64,000 nt of DNA, from contig NZ_JANAVJ010000019.1 in NCBI RefSeq assembly GCF_024213375.1, positions 1-64,000 on the forward strand, read 5' to 3'. This document shows, piece after piece, positions 34,552 to 42,060 of this stretch (its first letter is position 1; the number at the start of each line of letters is the position of its first letter). The position numbers and the translations under genes are program-made. The notes beneath the pieces were generated by a model. That model saw nothing but the letters and a program-made list of their open reading frames with translations, made no database searches and was not told the DNA's origin. This stretch comes from Paenibacillus sp. MZ04-78.2 (GTDB lineage: Bacteria > Bacillota > Bacilli > Paenibacillales > NBRC-103111).

Positions 34552-36410
34552 GTCTCATCCCCCCAATGGGATGCCAGAAACGCATCAAAGACGGCCTGAT
34601 CGGGGCCGCTCAAGTATTCCGCAATCTCGCAGCGACTTTGCTCGGACAGGGGATGAACGGCAACGTAACGGCCGTCGCGGTATTCGACGAGATTTCGGGC
34701 GGTGTACAGCGGGCGATCCGTCGAGCGGCGGAAGTATTCGAGCGTCGTTTCCATAAAGGCTGCCATCCGTTCGTCCTTTGTCATTTTCCCGCGAAAGGCT
34801 TCCGGGTACGCCGTCTCCTGCGGCACTGGGACGCATTCCGTAATGCGCTCGATATAGCGCCGTCCGTCCAGGTCGCGGCGGAGGTGAATATCGAAGTTGA
34901 CGACGCTGACGACCTGCTGCTCCGCCACACGCTCGTTCGTAAACACCTTTGTTTTCAACAAGGAATTGCGGAGAGACAGCACAAGGTCACGGAAGGTTTT
35001 GGCGTGATGCGTGAACAAGGTGAATAATGACGCCACCTGTGCCATCTGAACCATCCAAGCGGCGACCGGGTCGGTCGCTACCTCGCCCAAAATATTGACA
35101 GTGCCGTCCGTCTTCTTCTGGATGTCCAGCCCCTGTTGACCGGAAATCGTCTCTGTTTCGCGCAGGCTGACGATGTTGCGTTCTGGATAAATTTTGCGCA
35201 ATTGAAGCTCAAAGCTCATTTCCTGTACCCGGATCGGCAGCACTTCTGGAATATGGCGAACCATCGCCATAAGCAGGGTTGTTTTGCCGCTGCCCTGCGC
35301 GCCGGTAATCGCGGTGATCCGCGCACCCGATACCAAGTAACGAATGAGGCCAATCGGCAATTCCGCGCCTTCGTCCTGAATCAACTGCTCTAGCGTCGCG
35401 CTTTGCACGTCGAATTTGCGCACAAAAAAAGCCCACGATTCACTGAATCGGGGGCGCAGCACGACGACGCGGGAGCCGTCTGCCATTTCATTGACCTTAA
35501 ATCCGTTCGCCTCGGACAACTGGCCGGGAAAATTGTGCTTATAGATGATCTGGCAAACGCGTCGTAGTTCCTGCTCGGAGCCGAAGGACAAGAAGCTCAG
35601 GTGGATGGACTTCCCTTTGTAAAACAGCCATACGCTGTCATGCGAACGGGGCAGCGACTGAAGTTGTGCGTCCTCCTCCAGCGACCATTCGCCCTCCCAC
35701 ATGAGCGGCGGCAGACCAGATACGCCCCCGGATACGCCGTCCACACGCATGTCGCGCAGCTCGTCCACGACGCTGAATCCTTTGTAATGCTGATAAATCC
35801 GCTGGACGACAAGCTGGAGCTTATCGTCCGTCGTCAAACACGGCGCTTCATGGGCGAAGACGCTACGAATATCCTCCTCCGTAATCCGGTACGTTTCAAG
35901 CTGGCCTTCCTCGTTTCGTCTTTGCCGATCCCATTCATAGGTTTGAACGAGCCGGTCGAGCGCATGAAGCCCAGCTTCCTTTTTATATGTGTAAAGCAGA
36001 ATATCAAACTGGTCTTGCGCGGAGAGGGACTCCGGCTGATGAAAAGGCAGCAGGAGGTTCAAATGCGCATCGTCCAACTCATAGCGCTGCGCGAGCAGGT
36101 CGGCAATGATCTCCTTGACGTATTCCTTGTCCCGCAGATCACCGGAGGTGCAGCCCCGCAGCGCCTTTTTCAGCTCCGCCCGTTTGCTTTTTCGGCGGCG
36201 GTATTCTTCCTCCGACAAACCGAAGTCGGCCAGGTTGCTGCTGGTTAACTCGTGTAGCGTTGCTTTTACGAAAGTGGTCATCGCTTCCAGCGTATATACC
36301 GATGTGTCGTCCGTCCGTTCCGGCAATCGTCGGCTCAGGCGCAAATAAAGGAAGAAGATTGAAAGCAACAAGAGCGCGATCAGGATGAAGGCATTGAGCA
36401 TAGCCGTCAT
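34548..36410 (-). CDS. CpaF/TadA-like secretion ATPase with N-terminal anchor
   Basis: A 620 aa protein. Residues 5-25 are a membrane helix, which is unusual for CpaF/TadA. A helical N-domain is followed by the PulE/VirB11-type ATPase with Walker A GAQGSGKTTLL near residue 372 and the downstream motif ILGEVATDP in place of the usual RVGEVRG-type Walker B; the His box is TLFTHHAKT. TadA powers assembly of Flp/Tad pili. The changed Walker B region suggests altered ATP hydrolysis but keeps the acidic Glu. It overlaps both neighbours by 4 bp. A terminator-like hairpin lies inside the gene at about codon 320. Confidence 0.8.
   Translation of the reverse strand: MTAMLNAFILIALLLLSIFFLYLRLSRRLPERTDDTSVYTLEAMTTFVKATLHELTSSNLADFGLSEEEYRRRKSKRAELKKALRGCTSGDLRDKEYVKEIIADLLAQRYELDDAHLNLLLPFHQPESLSAQDQFDILLYTYKKEAGLHALDRLVQTYEWDRQRRNEEGQLETYRITEEDIRSVFAHEAPCLTTDDKLQLVVQRIYQHYKGFSVVDELRDMRVDGVSGGVSGLPPLMWEGEWSLEEDAQLQSLPRSHDSVWLFYKGKSIHLSFLSFGSEQELRRVCQIIYKHNFPGQLSEANGFKVNEMADGSRVVVLRPRFSESWAFFVRKFDVQSATLEQLIQDEGAELPIGLIRYLVSGARITAITGAQGSGKTTLLMAMVRHIPEVLPIRVQEMSFELQLRKIYPERNIVSLRETETISGQQGLDIQKKTDGTVNILGEVATDPVAAWMVQMAQVASLFTLFTHHAKTFRDLVLSLRNSLLKTKVFTNERVAEQQVVSVVNFDIHLRRDLDGRRYIERITECVPVPQETAYPEAFRGKMTKDERMAAFMETTLEYFRRSTDRPLYTARNLVEYRDGRYVAVHPLSEQSRCEIAEYLSGPDQAVFDAFLASHWGDET
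35424..35455 (-). terminator. Terminator-like hairpin inside the cpaF-like gene
   Basis: GCCCCCGATTC and GAATCGTGGGC form an 11 bp stem (one mismatch, 3 nt loop) followed leftward by a T7 tract. It lies on the coding strand near codon 320, with no T tract on the opposite side. Confidence 0.6.
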
Positions 36411-37246
36411 GGCGTGTCGCCCTCCTTCCCTCCGAAAAGGTGCTGCCTTGCGCCTGCGCTTTCGATCACAGCCTGCGCCAATCGTCGCACCTGCTGCACG
36501 AACAGGTGGTTCTCATGACCGCTTGCTATCTTCCTGTTGCGAAACCAGAAAGGATTCGCTTCGCCATGCTGTGCCGCATCCATCCAGCCTGTATTATGTG
36601 CAATAGGGTACACGGTCGGTCCTATACGGAATTGACGCATGAGATTTTTAGAAGTGAACGTCGAATAAGGGTCGTACTGTCCGAACACGAGCAGCGTTCT
36701 TCGGCCTTGCAGCATCGCTGCTTCTGCCGATTGAAAAAATCGCTCTAGAAGGAGACGGTTTTGCGGCAGGCAGACGACCCATACGTCGGCCTGCTGCCGC
36801 AGCATTTCGTCCCAAGCCGACCCGCTGCCGCTCCCCCCATCCAACAGCACTACATCGTAAGCGCGGCGGGCAACCGCAAGCAGCGGTGTGAGCCATTCCA
36901 TTGCCGTTTCGATAAAGATATCCTCTTGCTTGATGGAGCCGGGCAAAATATCCAGGCGATCCCGCAGCAACGGATGGGCATAGTCACGCAGCATGACAGG
37001 CTCCAGCTTGCGGTTTTTCAGCAGACGCAAGAGCGCATCAATTCCCGTGTCCGGGGTATGCATGTCCTCTCTTCCGGCAGGTCGATAATAGGCTCGTTCG
37101 ACAGCAGCGTAACTGCTTAGCAAATGCCCAAGCAACAGCAATCGCGCCGAATATTCCAAACCCATGCACGTCGCCGCGGCGAGCAGATTAGTCGTTGTCC
37201 CGGCCTGACCGGATACAGGACTCCAAAATACAACGGTAGCTCCCAT
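36407..37246 (-). CDS. CpaE/TadZ-like protein with degenerate P-loop
   Basis: A 279 aa ParA/MinD-fold protein. The start at 37246 is chosen from the AAAGGAG site 6 nt upstream and gives MGATVVFWSP. The P-loop reads SPVSGQAGTTTNLL, with both signature Lys residues of KGGxGK missing. The second acidic motif is VVLLDGGSGSG near residue 145 and a GQYDP segment is near 195. TadZ/CpaE proteins localise Tad pili and recruit the ATPase, often without hydrolysis. The gene directly precedes cpaF (4 bp overlap). The absence of both lysines suggests a structural role. Confidence 0.7.
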   Translation of the reverse strand: MGATVVFWSPVSGQAGTTTNLLAAATCMGLEYSARLLLLGHLLSSYAAVERAYYRPAGREDMHTPDTGIDALLRLLKNRKLEPVMLRDYAHPLLRDRLDILPGSIKQEDIFIETAMEWLTPLLAVARRAYDVVLLDGGSGSGSAWDEMLRQQADVWVVCLPQNRLLLERFFQSAEAAMLQGRRTLLVFGQYDPYSTFTSKNLMRQFRIGPTVYPIAHNTGWMDAAQHGEANPFWFRNRKIASGHENHLFVQQVRRLAQAVIESAGARQHLFGGKEGDTP

Positions 37247-37260
37247 AAACGTTCTCCTTT

Positions 37261-37968
37261 CTACCACACCCGCACCCGTTTACGAGCGATTGCCCAGGCT
37301 CGTCGCGCTGTCTTGCGGTCGCAATCGCCAAGCTGCTCCAGCATCGTCAGCAGCATCTCGCGAAACGCCCCGGTCAGCCCGCGAAGGTCGATGCGGCCGT
37401 GGTGTTGATTGTTCAAATCGACGGCTGCATCGCGTTCGTCCAAAGGGAAGCGAAACACCGTATCCTCCAATTGGATATGCCGCAACCGCTTTTCGGCTCG
37501 CCACGCTGCCAACTTTCCCGGTATGTCAGGGGAGAGCAACTCGAAAAACGAGACAGGCTCTTCCGTGTTCTGTAAGCCGAGACGAATCATCAGTTCCTCG
37601 TTTTTCTCCAGCGATAACCGCCTTCCATCCCAGCACCACACCCGCTTATCAAACTGGGACAGGTTGTGGTGGAAAACAAATTCCGTATGGTCAGTGTCCA
37701 CCAGCATGATGTCGTATGCCGGTGTCGTCCCTACCTGTGCCAAGCCTCGTTCAAGCTGTTCGGGAGTGAGATAGCCGTAGGCCACGTCCATACCTTCATA
37801 ATCCTGAACGGCGCTATTGGCATAGGCGTGCGGCAGATAACCCCGAATCGACTGCGTGACGGTGGAATCCACCAACAGCACTTTATTCCCCAAGGCCACA
37901 AGCAAGCGGCCAAGCACCAACAAAGCATGCGTCTTGTCCGCTACGCCGATAAAAACAATTTTTTTCAT
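37261..37968 (-). CDS. Second ParA-fold protein lacking a P-loop
   Basis: A 235 aa protein starting MKKIVFIGVADKTHALLVLG. The first strand-loop is where a P-loop would be, but GVADKTH lacks the glycine pattern. LLVDSTVTQSIRGYL and DIMLVDTDHTEF follow the ParA/MinD layout of acidic motifs. A helical C-terminal part with a basic end (RRAWAIARKRVRV) may contact DNA or membrane. The start at 37968 has a GAGGAGTG site. Together with its neighbour it makes a pair of degenerate ATPase-fold proteins between CpaB and CpaF; they may act as a heterodimer. Confidence 0.6.
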   Translation of the reverse strand: MKKIVFIGVADKTHALLVLGRLLVALGNKVLLVDSTVTQSIRGYLPHAYANSAVQDYEGMDVAYGYLTPEQLERGLAQVGTTPAYDIMLVDTDHTEFVFHHNLSQFDKRVWCWDGRRLSLEKNEELMIRLGLQNTEEPVSFFELLSPDIPGKLAAWRAEKRLRHIQLEDTVFRFPLDERDAAVDLNNQHHGRIDLRGLTGAFREMLLTMLEQLGDCDRKTARRAWAIARKRVRVW

Positions 37969-37979
37969 ATCCGCACTCC

Positions 37980-39101
37980 TCATTGATTGAAGATGTTTTC
38001 CCACTTATCTTCGCTTGCCGGAGGCGCTTCGGTTGCAGGAGGCATACCCGATGGCAGCGACGGCGAAACGGCAGGAGGGGGCGTCTGTTGATTTTTCGGA
38101 GATTGAGTAGCTGCTGCACCAGCAGCATCACTCACGCTAGGCTGCGGACCATTCGTCGAAACTGCTGATTCTCCAGACTGCGGTGTGCCTACTGGCTGTG
38201 TTCCGCCCATGGCATTGCCCTGCCGCGTCGTCATCCGTTCGTTTTGCAACTGCTGCTGCACGGTTACACTACCGCTGGTGACGCGAAGCTTGTCCGAGTC
38301 GCTGACCGCCTTCAAATTGCCATCCAGCGTTTGACGCAGCGCGCGGGCAAGTTCGATTTTTGCGGTTTCGAGCAGATTGGGATCGACCGCCATCAGGTTC
38401 AATACCTTCTGATTGGCCGGATAGTTGACCACAGCCGCTTCCTGTAAGCCTGGCTCGATGTACGGGAGGGCATACAGCCGCGCTCCCTGCAAGTACGCAT
38501 CAATAATTGCGCTGGACGTTTGGAGGATGTCCATCTCATTCAGTTCCAGCCACACAACCGTACCGGACAGCTCCTGTACCTTCTTTTTAGATAAAAGAAC
38601 AAAGTCCTCGCCAGTTGGAAAGCCGATGCGAACGTCTATATATTGGTTAGGCTTGAGATTAGAGGGAAGCTGAATGACCTGAAACTCCTGTATGCGCAAA
38701 TCCTTCGGAATGGGCTGTCCTTCGTACAATAAAGAGGAAAGTAGCGGCATTCCTGATGCAAGCTCGATCTTGGCGTTTTTGCCGATGATGCTTTCCCGGT
38801 CGGTGATTACGCCCGGCGGAACCAAACTGACGGGCATCGGAACAGCCTTGAGGTCATCCGCTTTGAGCGAGACGCCTGCCGGTATCGTTTTTGCAGTCGT
38901 CCAGACATTTCGGCTGTTTTGCTGCTCCTCCTTTTTCAATTGCTGAATCTGCCGCTCATACTCCTCTTTCATCTGTTGCTGCTTTTGCTGCTGGTCGGTG
39001 TGCTGCATCAGCATATACAAGGCCGCTGCTACCAGAAGCGCCACGCTGATCGCAATGGCTCCCATGATGAGCGTCTTGCGGTGTCGATACGTCCATGACA
39101 T
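37980..39101 (-). CDS. CpaB/RcpC-like SAF-domain protein
   Basis: A 373 aa protein with an N-terminal membrane helix (about 10-32), a Gln/Lys/Glu-rich coiled-coil (about 33-62), an SAF domain near 65-130 (WTTAKTIPAGVSLKADDLKAV, then VPPGVITDRESIIGKNA) and a second domain near 135-290. A Pro/Gln/Ser-rich tail of about 80 residues ends the protein, probably crossing the wall. CpaB/RcpC supports Tad pilus assembly and in diderms works with the secretin; no secretin is expected or found here. It is the first gene of the Tad-like cluster, 11 bp before the ParA-fold gene. Confidence 0.8.
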   Translation of the reverse strand: MSWTYRHRKTLIMGAIAISVALLVAAALYMLMQHTDQQQKQQQMKEEYERQIQQLKKEEQQNSRNVWTTAKTIPAGVSLKADDLKAVPMPVSLVPPGVITDRESIIGKNAKIELASGMPLLSSLLYEGQPIPKDLRIQEFQVIQLPSNLKPNQYIDVRIGFPTGEDFVLLSKKKVQELSGTVVWLELNEMDILQTSSAIIDAYLQGARLYALPYIEPGLQEAAVVNYPANQKVLNLMAVDPNLLETAKIELARALRQTLDGNLKAVSDSDKLRVTSGSVTVQQQLQNERMTTRQGNAMGGTQPVGTPQSGESAVSTNGPQPSVSDAAGAAATQSPKNQQTPPPAVSPSLPSGMPPATEAPPASEDKWENIFNQ

Positions 39102-39148
39102 CGTTCACGATCTCCTTTCATTTATATAGAAGATACCTTGCGCTTCTC

Positions 39149-39760
39149 TTAACGCGCTTCGCCTCGCGGACGCGGCTTTGATGGGGCTTGCTCCGCTTGT
39201 CGTTGTGCCAGCTTCTCGGCCGCCCATGTGGGCGTATGCTCCGGCTTCAGGAACCCCATCAGGTCTTCCCGGTTATAGCGGTATTCATCGCCGGAATAGA
39301 GGGTTTCCGCATAGACCGCCCGCCCACGTGAGTTCCCCGAAGCCCCGAAACCTCCCGTTACCCAAATCAACTGATGGTCTGCCGTGCGAAATTCCGGTCG
39401 CAACCAATCCAAACGGGTCACAACAATTCTGCCGCCGAGATCATCGTCACTTTTGATGGGCAGGCATTGGTCGGGTTGAATGGGAGGCATCGGCTCCGTG
39501 ATCGTAGCGCGCTCGGTCTGGAGTTTCTCGATTTCCCATTGCAATAGCTTGGTAAATTCCTGCATTGCGACTAGGTAATCCGCATATCCTTCTGCACCGT
39601 AATACTGATCGATACCAAACAAATTATTCTGCGAGCAGTAGCAAACCAAATAGGGCTTTTCGGTATTCGTGATGTCGATGCCTAAAACAACCTCCACCCT
39701 GCCAATGGGTAGCGCTTGATAGACTTCGTAGTCACCGGCCATTCGTTTCTCTTGCTCCAT
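39149..39760 (-). CDS. Hypothetical ICE protein
   Basis: A 203 aa soluble protein with no function I can name. It contains YEVYQALPIGRVEVVLGIDI, LVCYCSQNNLFGIDQYYGAEGYADYLVAMQEF and RIVVTRLDWLRPEFR, a pattern I associate with unnamed proteins next to ParB in Tn1549-like elements. The end is basic (KPRPRGEAR). Aromatic and charged residues are evenly spread, suggesting a folded cytosolic protein. It starts 2 bp before the stop of the 56 aa gene and precedes the Tad-like cluster by 47 bp. Confidence 0.65.
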   Translation of the reverse strand: MEQEKRMAGDYEVYQALPIGRVEVVLGIDITNTEKPYLVCYCSQNNLFGIDQYYGAEGYADYLVAMQEFTKLLQWEIEKLQTERATITEPMPPIQPDQCLPIKSDDDLGGRIVVTRLDWLRPEFRTADHQLIWVTGGFGASGNSRGRAVYAETLYSGDEYRYNREDLMGFLKPEHTPTWAAEKLAQRQAEQAPSKPRPRGEAR

Positions 39761-39762
39761 CG

Positions 39763-39933
39763 TCAGCCCTCCCGGTTCTTTTTGCGGTCACGTTTCTTGT
39801 GCCAGCCTTCGGCTTCCTGAGCCTGCTTGCGCAGTTGTGCTTCTTCCTCCTCAGATGGCCTACTACGCGCAAAACCCGGCTTTTCTTTCATCAGACGTTC
39901 ATACTGACGCCGTTTTCCTTTCGTAAAGTCCAT
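39763..39933 (-). CDS. Small highly charged protein
   Basis: A 56 aa ORF with a GGGGAGGAG site before its ATG. It is highly charged (MDFTKGKRRQYERLMKEK, then SEEEEAQLRKQAQEAEG and KKRDRKKNREG), probably helical, with a basic end. No family was recognised. It is the first gene after the parB terminator and so near the start of the long leftward transcription unit. Small basic proteins at the start of conjugation operons act in antitermination in some Gram-positive plasmids (pLS20); a similar role here is only a suggestion. Confidence 0.65.
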   Translation of the reverse strand: MDFTKGKRRQYERLMKEKPGFARSRPSEEEEAQLRKQAQEAEGWHKKRDRKKNREG

Positions 39934-39962
39934 TAGATGATCTCCTCCCCGAAAATGGGCAT

Positions 39963-39989
39963 AAAAAAAGCTCTCCGTCAGGGGAGAGG
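39963..39989 (-). terminator. Intrinsic terminator after parB
   Basis: CTCTCC and GGAGAG form a 6 bp stem with a 6 nt loop, followed leftward by GCTTTTTTT. It lies about 30 bp after the parB stop and separates parAB from the transfer operon unless antiterminated. Confidence 0.75.
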
Positions 39990-40017
39990 GTGCATGAACA
40001 AGGCGGCAACGGGGGAA

Positions 40018-40953
40018 TTACCGTTCGTGCTCCCTCTGCCGCCTTTTGTACCAGGTTTCCAGCAGTTGCACGATCAGGTCTTCCTTTTGTTTTTCCGAGA
40101 AGTCTCGTGGGAAAAAGCGGTCGATTCGTTCTCGCTGAATACTCATTTTTTCTTTCTGATTCGGCTTTTCCTCCGTTAGTATGGTGTAAATGACATCTGT
40201 ATTCAGCCTGCCTTCTTGACTCATCTTTTTCATACGCTGAGCCTGTGCAAGTGAAGGCGTGCAGTCCTCTGCCTGCATGGTATCGAATAGGGCTTGCTGT
40301 TCTTTCTCGGCCAAGTAAGATAACTCAACGGCAGGATTAAAGGCAATCCGTTTGTCGTCTACCATTTCGAGAATGTGAGGAGTGAGTTCCGTTAGGCGAA
40401 TATAACGTTGAACCTGCCTGCCGCTTTCTCCAGCTTCCCGACCTACAACTTCAGCGCTTTCTAACTTTCCGACAACTTGTCGTGAAGTGAGATCTGTCCG
40501 TTGACCTTGCCGATTAATTGCAGCCATCTTCATCTTATAGGCAAAGGCTTTTTCGCTTGGTGAAATATATTCCCGTTGCAGATTGCTGTCTACCATGATA
40601 ATAGTCGCCTGATCGTCATCCAACTCGCGAACGAGACAAGGGATTGTCTCCATTCCAGCCAACTCGCTTGCTTTCTTGCGGCGATGGCCGGATACCATTT
40701 CGTATCCACCGCCTACCTTTGGCCGAACTAAGCCGGGAACAAGGACACCATACTGCTTGACACTATCCGCCATTTCTAACATCGCTTCATCCGCCCTTAC
40801 CTTAAAGGGATGACCGGGAAATTCACTAATTTCAGCCAATGGAATATCCATCACCTTTTCCCGTTGCGAATCGTTGCGGCTTTCCTCTGTCGAGAATAAA
40901 TCATCGACTTTGGTCAGCTTTATGCTGGCGAGCCGATCTTCTTTCGCTGCCAA
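40018..40953 (-). CDS. parB: ParB-family partition protein
   Basis: A 311 aa ParB/Spo0J-like protein. The N-terminal CTPase domain has PGHPFKVRADEAMLEMADSV and the box II motif MVSGHRRKKASELAG; a helix-turn-helix follows (SRQVVGKLESAEVVGREAG region, residues about 150-190), then a helical C-terminus. The start is a TTG at 40953: AGGAGGTG lies 7 nt upstream and the protein then begins MAAKEDRLASIKL. The longer frame from 41103 lies inside parA and is unlikely. It overlaps the parA end by 53 bp. It should load at a parS-like site to stabilise the element or its excised circle; no parS was recognised. Confidence 0.88.
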   Translation of the reverse strand: MAAKEDRLASIKLTKVDDLFSTEESRNDSQREKVMDIPLAEISEFPGHPFKVRADEAMLEMADSVKQYGVLVPGLVRPKVGGGYEMVSGHRRKKASELAGMETIPCLVRELDDDQATIIMVDSNLQREYISPSEKAFAYKMKMAAINRQGQRTDLTSRQVVGKLESAEVVGREAGESGRQVQRYIRLTELTPHILEMVDDKRIAFNPAVELSYLAEKEQQALFDTMQAEDCTPSLAQAQRMKKMSQEGRLNTDVIYTILTEEKPNQKEKMSIQRERIDRFFPRDFSEKQKEDLIVQLLETWYKRRQREHER

Positions 40954-41728
40954 TATCCTGCACCTCCTTCGTAAGTGCAGCGTAGGCTTTAGCAACCTGT
41001 CCGTTCGGATCGTGGGCATAAATGCTTTTGCCTTTGGCACTTGTTTCCGCCGCTCTGATGGACAGGGGGATTTCTGTATTGAATACACGCAGTTTATCTC
41101 CATAATCTCGGCGCAAAACGAAAGAAATATCTTTGGCGAAATTAGTTCGGCTATCTACCATCGTGAGCAGCACACCATCCACCGCCAGCTTCGGATTAAT
41201 TTGACGCTTGACTCGGGCAACCGTCTGTAAAAGCTGCGTCATGCCTTTGGCGGGCAGATAGTGTGCCTGTACCGGGATGATGGCGCTATCCGCCGCTGCT
41301 AGTGCGTTGATTGTCATCATGCCCAAGCTCGGCATACAGTCGATCAGGATATAATCGTAATCTGCTTTTACGGAATCAATGAACGATCGCATAATCGACT
41401 CTCTGCTCATTGTATTGACGAGCGCCACTTCGACTGCCGATAATTCGATGTTTCCCGGCATCAGGTCGATACCTTCGTGATGATGCAGAATACCTTCCCG
41501 CGGTTCATACGGCTCCTCCGTCATACCCTTCACCAACATCGTAGCCAGTGAAATGGACAGACTATCCGGTTCATGGAAGCCTAGCGAATCAGTCAGGTTG
41601 CCCTGCGCATCCGCATCCAGTAGCAGAACCTTATTGCCTTCCGCAGCTAAGCCAATGCCAAGGTTAACCGCTGTTGTTGTTTTGCCGACGCCGCCTTTCT
41701 GATTGGCGAGAGCGATTACTTTTGCCAT
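40901..41728 (-). CDS. parA: ParA/Soj partition ATPase
   Basis: A 275 aa ParA protein with the deviant Walker A KGGVGKTT at residues 11-18, the acidic motifs LLLDADAQGNLTDSL and YILIDCMPSLGMM and a helical C-terminus ending in a basic tail. It forms ATP-dependent gradients on the nucleoid and partitions ParB-bound DNA. The ATG at 41728 follows AAAGGAG. It is the first gene of the element read leftward, as in Tn1549-type elements, and overlaps parB. Two terminator-like hairpins lie between its ribosome binding site and any upstream promoter. Confidence 0.93.
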   Translation of the reverse strand: MAKVIALANQKGGVGKTTTAVNLGIGLAAEGNKVLLLDADAQGNLTDSLGFHEPDSLSISLATMLVKGMTEEPYEPREGILHHHEGIDLMPGNIELSAVEVALVNTMSRESIMRSFIDSVKADYDYILIDCMPSLGMMTINALAAADSAIIPVQAHYLPAKGMTQLLQTVARVKRQINPKLAVDGVLLTMVDSRTNFAKDISFVLRRDYGDKLRVFNTEIPLSIRAAETSAKGKSIYAHDPNGQVAKAYAALTKEVQDIGSERRSARQHKADQSR

Positions 41729-41749
41729 GAAGTTTCTCTCCTTTCATGT

Positions 41750-41791
41750 AAAAAAGCCGCTTGCCCTAATTTTCAGGGCTAGCGGCTTTTG
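41750..41791 (-). terminator. Terminator-like hairpin in the parA leader
   Basis: AAAAGCCGCTAGCCCT and AGGGCAAGCGGCTTTT form a long stem (one internal mismatch, about 7 nt loop) followed leftward by TTTTTTA. It lies about 22 bp upstream of the parA start, so parA transcripts begun further right must read through it. Confidence 0.75.
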
Positions 41792-41800
41792 AAGGGTATC

Positions 41801-41834
41801 TATATAAAAAGGGAACGCCACGGTTAGCGTCCCC
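41801..41834 (-). terminator. Second terminator-like hairpin in the parA leader
   Basis: GGGGACGC and GCGTTCCC form an 8 bp stem with one mismatch and an 8 nt loop, followed leftward by TTTTTATA. It stands directly before the first hairpin, so the leader has two in series. Confidence 0.65.
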
Positions 41835-42060
41835 TTGAGTATTCAAATATTAATATTCAATGCTCCGCGAAAATTTATCGATGGTAGGGAGCAGGGCTGA
41901 TTCTATTGTCGTTCTTCCCAAGTTATCTCAAACGTCTAATTTTTGTCGCTTTTTAATGCTTTTCCGAGATACCGTATGGCAGTTGAAAAACAACAAAACT
42001 TCCCGATTTTACTCAGGCGCTCCCTTAACGGTGATGCTAGGGAACCGTTTTTTTGTTCTT
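41835..42060. other. AT-rich right boundary with palindromes
   Basis: No gene is supported here. TTGA-GTAT-TCAA (41835-41846) and the perfect 12 bp palindrome AATATTAATATT (41846-41857) are adjacent to the double hairpin and may be binding sites for ParB or a regulator. The rest is AT-rich, with a T-run at 42048-42055. No recombinase gene and no repeat matching the left side was found, so the element end cannot be fixed. Confidence 0.45.

Larger units (their letters stand above)
3840..41840 (-). mobile_element. Tn1549-type conjugative element with Tad-like cluster
   Basis: Almost all genes in this interval are leftward and closely packed. They include a full conjugation set in the order typical of Tn1549/CTn-type elements of Firmicutes: ParA, ParB, large methylase-helicase, DUF3991/Toprim, MobC, relaxase, PcfB, VirD4, Maff2-like, TrbL-like, PrgI, VirB4. 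GC content is between the AT-rich flanks (1-3.8 and 41.8-43 kb) and the GC-rich backbone to the right. No tyrosine or serine recombinase, excisionase, Rep protein or topoisomerase was found inside, so it may be decayed, mobilised in trans, or longer than what is seen. The ends are estimates from gene content only. Confidence 0.8.

Noticed and set aside
40018-41103. Longer ParB start at 41103
   Set aside because: It would add 50 residues encoded wholly inside parA without a ribosome binding site; the TTG at 40953 has AGGAGGTG at good spacing.
3560-41880. GAAAATTTA near 3558 and near 41868 as a possible att direct repeat
   Set aside because: Only 9 bp and AT-rich; such matches are expected by chance in these flanks and no recombinase supports it.
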